From contig JANMDM010000346.1 in assembly GCA_031376305.1 (NCBI GenBank), positions 1-6,340 on the forward strand: a DNA stretch of 6,340 nucleotides. The letters run 5' to 3'. Below are positions 1 through 6,340 of the stretch, one piece after another. Every line of letters starts with the position of its first letter. The stretch's first letter is position 1. Both the position numbers and the translations under genes were made by a program. The notes beneath the pieces were generated by a model. That model was not told where the DNA came from. It saw only the letters and a program-made list of their open reading frames with translations, and did not search any database. This stretch comes from TMP-24 sp031376305 (GTDB lineage Bacteria > Pseudomonadota > Alphaproteobacteria > Rhodobacterales > Rhodobacteraceae).

Positions 1-810
1 GGTATAGACCGCAGCCATGACCCCCGAGGCGGGGCCGGACATCACGGTTTTCACCGCCTCGCGCGCCACCGAGCGGGCGGAAACCATGCCGCCATTGCCG
101 TTCATCACCAGAAGCTCATGCGCATAACCGCGCGCCTTCAGCTCGTCCGTCAGCCGCGCGATGTAGCGTTCCAGAAGCGGCTGGACGGCGGCGTTGACGG
201 CGGCGGTCACACCACGCTCATATTCCCGGCTTTCCGACAAAAGTGCGTGGCCGCAGGTGATGTAGCTATTTGGCCAAAGCCCAGCGGCAATTTCCGCCGC
301 GCGCAGCTCATGCGCCGGGTTGGCGTAGGAATGCAGGAAATGGATCACCAGCGACTCGCAGCCCTGATCTTTCAGCCGTTCAACTGCCCCGCGCACTGCA
401 TCCTCGTCAAGCGCGGTCAAAACCCGACCGCGCGCATCCATCCGCTCCGGCACTTCTAGCCGCAGGTCGCGGGGAATGACCGGGGTGAAGGTGCCTTTCA
501 TGCCGTAAGGCTGCGGGCGGGTGCGGCGGCCCAGTTCCAGCACATCGCGGAAGCCTTGGGTGGTGATCAGGCCGGTGCGCGCCAGCTTGCGTTCCAGCAC
601 CGCGTTCGTGGTGGTCGTGGTGCCATGCACGATCAGATCAAGCGCGGAAAGGTCCGCCCCCGCCTGATCCAGCGCCGCCAACACCCCGAAAGCCTGATTT
701 TCCAGCGTGGTCGGCACCTTGGCCAGCCGGACGGCACCCGACGCCGCGTCAAAGATCACCAGATCGGTGAAGGTGCCGCCCACATCGACGCCCGCGACCA
801 GACCCGTCAT
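1..810 (-). CDS. hyuA: Hydantoinase/oxoprolinase A subunit (HyuA-type), 3' end beyond the window
   Basis: This is the first 270 codons of a HyuA-family protein, open to the left edge with no stop. Family members are ASKHA-fold enzymes that use ATP to hydrolyse cyclic amides (N-methylhydantoin, 5-oxoproline, caprolactam) or, in relatives, to carboxylate ketones. They usually pair with a HyuB subunit. Visible marks are the N-terminal phosphate-binding motif GVDVGGTFTD (residues 7-16), the threonine-rich motif HGTTTTTNAVLER (62-74), SESREYERG (192-200) and MNGNGG followed by MSGPASGV (236-241, 257-264), the last near the nucleotide-binding core of the second domain. Full-length members run to about 650-700 residues, so more than half is missing. 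The ATG at 810-808 directly follows the livF stop (TGAATG), with a G5 run about six bases upstream as a likely Shine-Dalgarno site. This implies translation coupled to the transporter. The family is clear; the substrate is not. A hyuB gene is expected to the left but cannot be seen. Confidence 0.93.
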   Translation of the reverse strand, partial: MTGLVAGVDVGGTFTDLVIFDAASGAVRLAKVPTTLENQAFGVLAALDQAGADLSALDLIVHGTTTTTNAVLERKLARTGLITTQGFRDVLELGRRTRPQPYGMKGTFTPVIPRDLRLEVPERMDARGRVLTALDEDAVRGAVERLKDQGCESLVIHFLHSYANPAHELRAAEIAAGLWPNSYITCGHALLSESREYERGVTAAVNAAVQPLLERYIARLTDELKARGYAHELLVMNGNGGMVSARSVAREAVKTVMSGPASGVMAAVYT

Positions 811-1506
<696 letters not shown>

Positions 1507-2220
1507 TCAGCCCCCCAGATAGGCGGCTTGCACCGCCCGGTTGGCGCGAATTTCGCCCGGTGTGCCGGTGGCCAGAACCTGACCGAAATTCAAGACGGTA
1601 ATGCGGTGGGCAAGGTCCATGACCACGCCCATATTATGTTCGATCAACAGGACCGTGGCGTCCGGTGCCAGCCCTTCGACCAGCCGCTTGAAAGCGTCAA
1701 TCTCGGCATTGGCCAAGCCTTGGGTCGGCTCATCGAGGATCAACAGTTTTGGGTGCAATGCCAACCCCATGGCGATCTCCAACAGCCGTTGATGGCCATA
1801 AGACAGGGTGCCCGCGACCTGATCGGCGTGGTCGTGCATCCCCACACGCATCAACGCGGCGCGGGTTTCGCGGGCAAGCCGCTTGGCCACGCCGCGCCCC
1901 TGCACCGCCAATGCCACATTATCAAACACCGTCAGGCGGCTGAAGACCTGGGTGATCTGAAAGGTATAGGCGATGCCGCACCGGACCCGCTGATGCGCAG
2001 GCAGGCGGGTTATGTCGCGGCCCGCGAACCGGATGCGCCCGGCCTGCGCCGGGATGCGGCCCGACAACAGCCCAACAAAAGTGGTCTTGCCCGCGCCATT
2101 GGGGCCGATCAGGGCATGGATCTCGCCCTGCGCCAGATCGAAATCGACGCCGTCCACCGCCTTCAGCCCGCCGAAATGCCGGGTCAGGCCGCGCGCTTCC
2201 AAAAGGCTCAGGGCAGCCAT
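1507..2220 (-). CDS. livG: Branched-chain amino acid-type ABC transporter ATP-binding protein LivG
   Basis: A 237-residue ABC ATPase of the LivG type and the expected partner of LivF. Motifs are Walker A GPNGAGKTT (39-47), Q-loop YTFQIT (85-90), a signature of the LivG form LSYGHQRLLEI (139-149) in place of LSGGQ, Walker B LLILDEPTQGL (159-169) with catalytic Glu164, and H-loop IEHNM with His195. The C-terminus AAYLGG matches the usual LivG ending. The start at 2220 lies inside the end of livM, overlapping it by 13 bp, and is preceded by AAAGG about eight bases upstream. It stops exactly where livF begins. All catalytic residues are present, so the protein should be functional. It acts at the cytoplasmic face of the inner membrane with LivH and LivM. 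Confidence 0.95.
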   Translation of the reverse strand: MAALSLLEARGLTRHFGGLKAVDGVDFDLAQGEIHALIGPNGAGKTTFVGLLSGRIPAQAGRIRFAGRDITRLPAHQRVRCGIAYTFQITQVFSRLTVFDNVALAVQGRGVAKRLARETRAALMRVGMHDHADQVAGTLSYGHQRLLEIAMGLALHPKLLILDEPTQGLANAEIDAFKRLVEGLAPDATVLLIEHNMGVVMDLAHRITVLNFGQVLATGTPGEIRANRAVQAAYLGG

Positions 2221-3155
2221 TTGAGCAACCTTTCACGCACCGCCCCCAAAATCCCCTTGGGGGCGAACAGCACCAAGGCCACCAACGCCACCCCCACAAC
2301 CAAAAGCGTGGCCGAAGTGAGCGTCCCCGCATAATAAATCAGGTAGAACATTACCAGCACACCAAGGAACGGCCCGGCCACGGTGCCCGCGCCGCCCAAA
2401 AGCACCCAAAGCAGCGGCAGGATCGAATATTGCACCGAGGCAAGGCTGGCCCCGACATAGCCAAACATCACCGCATAGGCGGCCCCCGCCGCCCCGGCAT
2501 AAAGCCCCGAAATCGCCAAGGCGACCAGCTTCACCTGAAAGGGGTTATAGCCCAGCATCCGGGCGCGATCCTCATTCTCGCGCATTGCCACCATCACTCG
2601 GCCAAAGGGGCTGCGCACCAGCCAGAGGTTCACCAGCAGGCCAGCGGTGAACAGCGCCAGCGCGGCAAGATAGCGGGGGCCTTCGTCCGTTAGGTCCAGC
2701 GCGCCGATGTGGCGCAGGCCTTGGGCGATGACGATGCCCTCGTCGCCCCGCGTCCATTGGCCAAGGTAGAGGATGGTCAGGTATCCCGCCTGTGCAAACA
2801 TCAGGGTGACGATCATGAAGGCAACACCCGTGGTGCGCAGCGCCAACAGGCCGACTGCGGCGGCGACAATGCCCCCGGCCGCCATCCCGGCGATCAGCGC
2901 CGGACCGGCGGGCACTCCGCCCACCGTGATCGCCATTGCCGCCCCGTAAAGTCCGGCGGCAAAGAACAGCGCGTGGCCAAGGCTGAGCAGTCCGGTGTAG
3001 CCGTAGGCGATGTTGTAGCCCATCGCATAGACCGCCAGCACCATGATCTTGGCAAGGTTGGCGTGGTGATAGTCGGGGGCGGCGAAATGCAGCGCCAGCA
3101 ACAGCGCAATCAGGCCCAGATGCAGAGCCAGCGCGGTGTCGATCCGTACCGTCAT
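2208..3155 (-). CDS. livM: Branched-chain amino acid-type ABC transporter permease LivM
   Basis: A 315-residue, very hydrophobic permease, with roughly eight to ten membrane segments judged by eye. It has the LivM hallmark GYNIAYGYTGLLSLGHALFF (46-65) after the first segments. The cytoplasmic coupling loop MRENEDRARMLGYNPF (191-206) is the part that contacts the ATPases. A C-terminal hydrophobic block ends in the short basic tail RERLLKWLP. Length fits the family. The ATG at 3155 overlaps the livH stop as ATGA (4 bp), with GGAAAG about eight bases upstream inside livH, so the two permeases are translationally coupled. The 3' end overlaps livG by 13 bp. With LivH it forms the inner-membrane channel. 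There is no frameshift or missing block. Confidence 0.95.
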   Translation of the reverse strand: MTVRIDTALALHLGLIALLLALHFAAPDYHHANLAKIMVLAVYAMGYNIAYGYTGLLSLGHALFFAAGLYGAAMAITVGGVPAGPALIAGMAAGGIVAAAVGLLALRTTGVAFMIVTLMFAQAGYLTILYLGQWTRGDEGIVIAQGLRHIGALDLTDEGPRYLAALALFTAGLLVNLWLVRSPFGRVMVAMRENEDRARMLGYNPFQVKLVALAISGLYAGAAGAAYAVMFGYVGASLASVQYSILPLLWVLLGGAGTVAGPFLGVLVMFYLIYYAGTLTSATLLVVGVALVALVLFAPKGILGAVRERLLKWLP

Positions 3156-4033
3156 AGGGCGGGCTTTCCGAACAGCCCCTGCGGGCGGAAGACCAGCACC
3201 AGGGCCACCAAGAGCGTGGCGATGATCTTGGCCAGCGTCGGCGCGAAAAAGGTCGAGATGACGCCATCCGAAAGGCCGATCAACAGCGCGGCGACCAAGG
3301 TGCCGCGCAGGGAGCCTAAACCGCCGATGATGACGACGATGAAGGACAACAGCAGCGGGTCAGCGCCCATCAGGTAATGCGCCTGCTGGATCGGCACGAT
3401 CAGCACGGCGGCAATCGCCGCCAGCGCGGCGCCAAGCCCGAAGACCCCGGCATAGACCCGGTCGACATTGATCCCGAACGCCCGCGCCGTATCGCGGTCG
3501 ATCTGGGTGGCACGCATCACCAGACCGATCTTCGTGCGGGTCAGCAACAGCCAGACCCCGGCCAGAACCGCCGCCGCTGCCACGATCACCGCCAGCTTGT
3601 ATCCGGAGTAGCCGAACCACGGAAACTGGATGCGAAAGTTGAAAGGCGCTGCCACCGGGCGGGCATCGGGGCCGAAGACAGTCAGCGCGGCTTGTTGCAA
3701 AATGTAGAGAACCCCGATGGTGGCCACGATCGTCGCCTCGGGCTGATAGTTCAGGCGTTTAAGGATCAGCATATCCGCCAGTACCGCCACCACCCCCACG
3801 AACAGCGGGCACAGCAGCAAGGCAGCGGCGAAGGCCAGCGCCGGTGGCACGGGCAGCCAACTGGTCACGAACCATGCCGACACCGCGCCCAGCATGAAAA
3901 ACTCGCCATGTGCCACATTGACCACGCGCATGATGCCGAACGTCAGGCTCAAGCCCACTGCGGTCAGCGCCAGCACCGCCGAAGTCACCAGCCCTTCGAT
4001 CAGCGCCAAAAGCAGGAATGGTCCGAAATCCAC
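3152..4033 (-). CDS. livH: Branched-chain amino acid-type ABC transporter permease LivH, GTG start
   Basis: A permease of 293 residues from the GTG at 4033. It shows the LivH hallmark GIMRVVNVAHGEFFMLGA (33-50), the ATPase-contact loop RATQIDRDTARAFGIN (174-189), IIGGLGSLRG near the C-terminus and the terminal FRPQGLFGKPAL. About eight hydrophobic segments are visible. The frame stays open upstream to 4267, but that stretch overlaps the binding-protein gene out of frame and is a hydrophilic, Arg/Ser/Thr-rich run (residues such as TRRGRK, SRTSRRSK) with no permease character. Between the binding-protein stop (4089-4091) and the first membrane segment, the GTG at 4033 is the only in-frame start codon. 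It lies about seven bases after a G5 run (4041-4045). It follows a 55-bp gap holding a strong hairpin and overlaps livM by 4 bp. Confidence 0.93.
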   Translation of the reverse strand: MDFGPFLLLALIEGLVTSAVLALTAVGLSLTFGIMRVVNVAHGEFFMLGAVSAWFVTSWLPVPPALAFAAALLLCPLFVGVVAVLADMLILKRLNYQPEATIVATIGVLYILQQAALTVFGPDARPVAAPFNFRIQFPWFGYSGYKLAVIVAAAAVLAGVWLLLTRTKIGLVMRATQIDRDTARAFGINVDRVYAGVFGLGAALAAIAAVLIVPIQQAHYLMGADPLLLSFIVVIIGGLGSLRGTLVAALLIGLSDGVISTFFAPTLAKIIATLLVALVLVFRPQGLFGKPAL

Positions 4034-4050
4034 GCGCCAACCCCCGAAAG

Positions 4051-4076
4051 CGGCAGGGGCGCTGACGCCCCCGCCG
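4051..4076 (-). promoter_or_regulatory. Intercistronic RNA hairpin between the binding-protein gene and livH
   Basis: In the minus-strand transcript, an 11-base arm CGGCGGGGGCG and an 11-base arm CGCCCCUGCCG flank a UCAG tetraloop. All eleven positions pair, one of them as G-U; on the plus strand that position is A-C, so the stem is complete only in the minus-strand RNA. It begins 12 bases after the binding-protein stop and ends about five bases before the G-run that probably serves as the livH ribosome binding site. No U-tract follows, so it does not look like an intrinsic terminator. In many binding-protein-dependent operons such hairpins protect the upstream mRNA and keep binding protein in excess over permease; that role is inferred here. 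Confidence 0.7.
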
Positions 4077-4088
4077 ATTGCCCCATGC

Positions 4089-5396
4089 TCAGAGCGCCTG
4101 CGTGGTGTAATCCACTTCGTCGGGGTACATGCCGTCCTCGATGCTGGTCTTGTGGACGACGGTGAGCCGGCCGCCTTCGACCTTCGAGATGTTCTGGACC
4201 CCAAACGCCTGGTGGGTCTTGCCGTTGAAGGTTTTCGCCCCCTGCGGGTGATCGTCGCCCTCGGCAAACTCGGTCATCGCCTCGACTGCCTCGATGAACT
4301 TTGGCCGGTCGGCAGCCGACGCATAGCCTGACGCCTCCATCCCCGCCTTGATCACCGACAGCGTTTCCCAGGTCGAGAACATGTGGGAATAGGTGGCAAT
4401 GTCGGCCGGATCCGTGAGGGATGCGCCGGAGTCATCGACGCCGACCGCCGCGCGGTAAGCGGTTTCCGACGCGGGCGCATCGGCCTGTTTGTACCGCGGA
4501 TGGGCTTCCCAGAAATGCGAGCCATCCAGAAACTCAAGACCGGGGCTGGCGAAATCCACCGCTTCGAGCGAGTCGATGAAGCCAAACAACTGCGGCTTGG
4601 CGCCGGTGCCATAAAACTCGCCGATTTCTTTGACAAAGGTCAGGACGGCGGGGCCGACCATGACGTGATAAAGCACCTCGGTTTCTGCCGGGATCTGCGG
4701 GAAGTAGCGGGTGAATGAGGATTCGGTCGGCGGGATGGCGATCTGGGCGATCACCTCGCCGCCTTGTGCTGCCACGGCGGCGGTAAAATAATCGCGGTGA
4801 TCATGGCCAAAGGCGAAGTCGGGGAACACCATCGTCACCTTCTTGCCAAGGGTCGAGGTGACGAAGGGGGCCATCGCCTGCACCTGACTTTTCACATCGG
4901 TGATGCCGGGCTGCATGGTCCAGCGGTTGAGCATGCCACTGGCCACATGATGGCCTTCGGAGCAAACCAGATAGGGCACCTTCAGCTCTGCCGCAGTTGG
5001 CGCGGTGCCAATGACCACATGGCTGAACAAGGCCCCAAAGACCAGATCGCAGTTCGACTGGGTGGCGAGCTTGCCAAACACTTCCGCACCACGCGCCGGG
5101 TCGGTGCCATCATCCTCAAACAAAATCTCGACAGGCCGGCCATTGATGCCGCCTGCCGCATTGATCCGCGCCAGCGCCGCCGTGGCGGTGCGTTCATACC
5201 AGCGACCATAGGAGGCCCCGATGCCGGTGCGGTGCAACTGGAAGCCAAGGCGGATCGGCTCTGCTGTCTGGGCAGTGCTGTAGCCGGGCAAGAAGCTGGA
5301 CGCGGCCATCGCGCCGCCCCCCGCCGCGAGGCCCTTCAGGACCGTGCGCCGGGTCTGGCTCTGGGTCTGGGTCTTTCCGATCAGGTTCGAAGTCAT
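4089..5396 (-). CDS. Periplasmic substrate-binding protein of the LivK/HAAT family, Tat signal
   Basis: A 435-residue type 1 periplasmic binding protein that delivers ligand to LivHMGF. The N-terminus has a twin-arginine motif TRRTVLKG (residues 15-22) followed by an alanine/glycine-rich hydrophobic stretch and a likely cleavage site after STA (about residue 42), suggesting export in folded form. The mature part opens with IRLGF and contains ARINAAGGINGRPVEILFEDD (77-96 core) and the pocket-like stretch GALFSHVVIGTAPTAAEL (121-138) then VPYLVCSEGHH (140-150), all typical of the LivK-type fold. The start at 5396 is chosen because GGAG lies six bases before it; the ATG at 5402 touches the GGAG and is unlikely. 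An open extension to 5480 lacks a ribosome site and family character. The protein is longer than classic LivK (about 370), closer to amide- and urea-type relatives. The ligand is unknown; linkage to hyuA suggests a cyclic amide or ureide. Confidence 0.92.
   Translation of the reverse strand: MTSNLIGKTQTQSQTRRTVLKGLAAGGGAMAASSFLPGYSTAQTAEPIRLGFQLHRTGIGASYGRWYERTATAALARINAAGGINGRPVEILFEDDGTDPARGAEVFGKLATQSNCDLVFGALFSHVVIGTAPTAAELKVPYLVCSEGHHVASGMLNRWTMQPGITDVKSQVQAMAPFVTSTLGKKVTMVFPDFAFGHDHRDYFTAAVAAQGGEVIAQIAIPPTESSFTRYFPQIPAETEVLYHVMVGPAVLTFVKEIGEFYGTGAKPQLFGFIDSLEAVDFASPGLEFLDGSHFWEAHPRYKQADAPASETAYRAAVGVDDSGASLTDPADIATYSHMFSTWETLSVIKAGMEASGYASAADRPKFIEAVEAMTEFAEGDDHPQGAKTFNGKTHQAFGVQNISKVEGGRLTVVHKTSIEDGMYPDEVDYTTQAL
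5352..5372 (-). repeat. Short hexanucleotide repeat in the Tat signal region
   Basis: Read on the coding strand, ACCCAG occurs twice in tandem, followed by the near copies AGCCAG and ACCCGG. They encode Thr-Gln, Thr-Gln, Ser-Gln and Thr-Arg, the last arginine being the first of the twin-arginine pair. The repeat is in frame, so gain or loss of a unit would only lengthen or shorten the n-region of the signal peptide. It may be a simple slippage product with no function. Confidence 0.6.
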
Positions 5397-5402
5397 GGTC
5401 AT

Positions 5403-5406
5403 CTCC
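5403..5406 (-). promoter_or_regulatory. Ribosome binding site of the substrate-binding protein
   Basis: GGAG on the minus strand lies six bases before the ATG at 5396 and touches the ATG at 5402, which therefore decides the start in favour of the inner ATG (protein beginning MTSNLIGK rather than MTMTSN). Confidence 0.7.
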
Positions 5407-5413
5407 GCTGCTG

Positions 5414-5450
5414 GAATCCGGCGCGAATTTCTGGCCCGCGCCCTGGATTC
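5414..5450 (-). promoter_or_regulatory. Hairpin-forming inverted repeat in the leader of the liv-hyuA operon
   Basis: On the minus strand GAATCC, a two-base bulge AG, and GGCGCG pair with CGCGCC and GGATTC across an 11-base loop, giving a 12-bp stem with one bulge. It ends seven bases before the GGAG ribosome binding site of the substrate-binding protein. There is no T-run after it on either strand, so it is not a standard intrinsic terminator. It could be an mRNA 5' structure controlling translation or stability, or, as DNA, an operator for a dimeric regulator. The sequence alone does not separate these. Confidence 0.55.
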
Positions 5451-5487
5451 AGATTGTGCGTATGCAAACAAAAAGTCCACAGTTTTT

Positions 5488-6340
5488 TCAGCCTACTGCA
5501 GGAGCGGCAAGAAGCCAAAGCCCGAAGGTCGTGTAAAGCACCATCAGTGCTGCCAGCGGGATTTTCGACAGGCCAGACCGCGATCTGCCTGTTTCTTGGG
5601 CAAGACGCTCCACCAGCACCACAGAACTCATATGTGCACATAGAATAATGATAAATTGCGCCTGCCAGATCCGACGAACGGCTGATTCTTGGGTCAAAAA
5701 CCCAAAGGCGACCCAATGGTCAGGCAGGCCAAGCAGATGCCAGCCCCGCTGCAAAGGGTCATCAAAAGCCGCAATCGCGTACTGGCCCTCGGTCAGAAGC
5801 GCCACCATATAATGGGCAATATGGTAACCCGCCGCGATCGGCAGAAAGCCAAGCATGATCAGCCCGCCTTGGCCACGCCAGGTCACGGCGGCAATCAGCG
5901 CCGCCATTGCCGCCCAGATCGCCAAAAGCCCCGCAGTATTCGCCGCCATCACCGCCGAGCGGCCCGGATAGTCCAGTGGGTTGACGCCGATGAAGGCCAG
6001 CCAGCGAAACGTCTCGTGCAGCCCGTCGAAACTGACCGAAGCCAGCGCCAGTGTCACAAACGCCGCCGCACCGGGGGCAAGGGGCGGCAAGGCGGGTATC
6101 TGCGCCCCCGGCCAGCCCGTCCTGACGGCGACGCGGTTTTCGGAGTAGCTGGCCCAGAACGGCGCGATCCTGGCAATAAAGCCAAAAAAGACCGTCAGAA
6201 ATTCGCCCTGCTGCAGCCAGTCTTCACCTTCGGCTACCGCCAACGCAAAGATCACCAGCCAATAGGTGGCGATGGCGGTGGCCAGCCGTGCCGGATCGCC
6301 GGGCGACAACGAGGCGATTTCGAACCAGGAAAATCCCAAA
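5488..6340 (-). CDS. Polytopic membrane protein of unknown function, 5' end beyond the window
   Basis: The C-terminal 283 residues of an integral membrane protein; the frame is open at the right edge, and the codon at 6339 is a TTG inside the gene rather than a convincing start. About six or seven hydrophobic segments are visible. Distinctive stretches are SFDGLHETFRWLAFIGVNP (103-121 of the visible part), a histidine cluster GYHIAHYM (171-178), DDPLQRGWHLLGLPDHW (193-209) and the C-terminal PLAALMVLYTTFGLWLL (261-277). From memory these resemble a family of bacterial membrane proteins often labelled fenitrothion hydrolase in databases, a name resting on very few members and probably not the native role; I hold this as tentative. 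It lies 91 bp upstream of the transport operon in the same direction, so co-transcription is possible but not shown. The conserved-looking histidines (108, 173, 176, 201, 208) would fit a metal or haem site, which is speculation. Confidence 0.85.
   Translation of the reverse strand, partial: LGFSWFEIASLSPGDPARLATAIATYWLVIFALAVAEGEDWLQQGEFLTVFFGFIARIAPFWASYSENRVAVRTGWPGAQIPALPPLAPGAAAFVTLALASVSFDGLHETFRWLAFIGVNPLDYPGRSAVMAANTAGLLAIWAAMAALIAAVTWRGQGGLIMLGFLPIAAGYHIAHYMVALLTEGQYAIAAFDDPLQRGWHLLGLPDHWVAFGFLTQESAVRRIWQAQFIIILCAHMSSVVLVERLAQETGRSRSGLSKIPLAALMVLYTTFGLWLLAAPAVG

Noticed and set aside
1528..2334. Plus-strand open frame (268 codons) antisense to livG
   Set aside because: It is a shadow of livG, with no recognisable domain and a composition typical of antisense translation.
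3377..4165. Plus-strand open frames antisense to livM and livH (2709-3377 and 3377-4165)
   Set aside because: They are hydrophilic Gln/His/Arg-rich sequences, as expected opposite hydrophobic permease codons, and have no family features.
5457..5466. Near-palindrome TGCGTATGCA as a regulator site
   Set aside because: It is short, has a mismatched pair, and does not extend into a convincing operator; it could easily be chance.
5451..5479. Possible sigma-70 promoter on the minus strand: TGGACT (5474-5479), 17-base spacer, CAATCT (5451-5456)
   Set aside because: The -35 match is fair but the -10 matches poorly, so it is not good enough to annotate. A promoter probably exists in this gap but cannot be placed by eye.
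5397..5480. N-terminal extension of the binding protein to a GTG at 5480
   Set aside because: It would put 28 charged residues ahead of the Tat signal and translate through the leader hairpin. GGAG at 5403-5406 points to the ATG at 5396.
5466..5490. Terminator for the membrane protein gene in the A/T-rich stretch after its stop
   Set aside because: A T5 run is present on the minus strand at 5470-5474, but the only stem before it is a few A-T pairs with mismatches, with no GC-rich hairpin.
4764..5648. Plus-strand open frame (294 codons) spanning the binding protein, the gap and the end of the membrane protein
   Set aside because: It crosses two real minus-strand genes and their shared gap, and shows no domain or plausible ribosome site.

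Overview
The window looks like an accessory metabolic locus of a GC-rich alphaproteobacterium, probably in or near the Rhodobacteraceae. That placement is an inference from base composition, protein style and gene content; no marker gene is present to prove it. All real genes lie on the minus strand, so they are transcribed from right to left. The long plus-strand frames are antisense shadows of these genes.

Layout in transcription order (right to left): (1) the C-terminal 283 residues of a polytopic membrane protein that enters from beyond the right edge and stops at 5488; (2) a 91-bp gap (5397-5487) with a strong imperfect hairpin just before a ribosome binding site; (3) a Tat-exported periplasmic substrate-binding protein (4089-5396); (4) a 55-bp gap with an 11-bp-stem hairpin; (5) the permeases livH (GTG start at 4033) and livM; (6) the ATPases livG and livF; (7) the 5' 270 codons of a hydantoinase/oxoprolinase A-subunit gene (hyuA), which leaves the window at base 1.

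Genes 3-7 form one compact operon: livH/livM overlap by 4 bp, livM/livG overlap by 13 bp, and livG/livF and livF/hyuA abut exactly as TGAATG. The binding protein should capture a small amide, amino acid or cyclic ureide in the periplasm. LivHM with LivGF would import it, and the HyuA-type ATP-dependent amidohydrolase, normally paired with a HyuB subunit, would open or hydrolyse it in the cytoplasm. The substrate cannot be read from the sequence; hydantoins, 5-oxoproline and other lactams are candidates from family knowledge.

The module is of a known kind. The less ordinary points are the two RNA hairpins placed to control transporter stoichiometry and operon entry, the zero-gap fusion of the enzyme gene to the transporter genes, and the poorly characterised membrane protein upstream. 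I see no tRNA, rRNA, mobile element, CRISPR array or clear intrinsic terminator.
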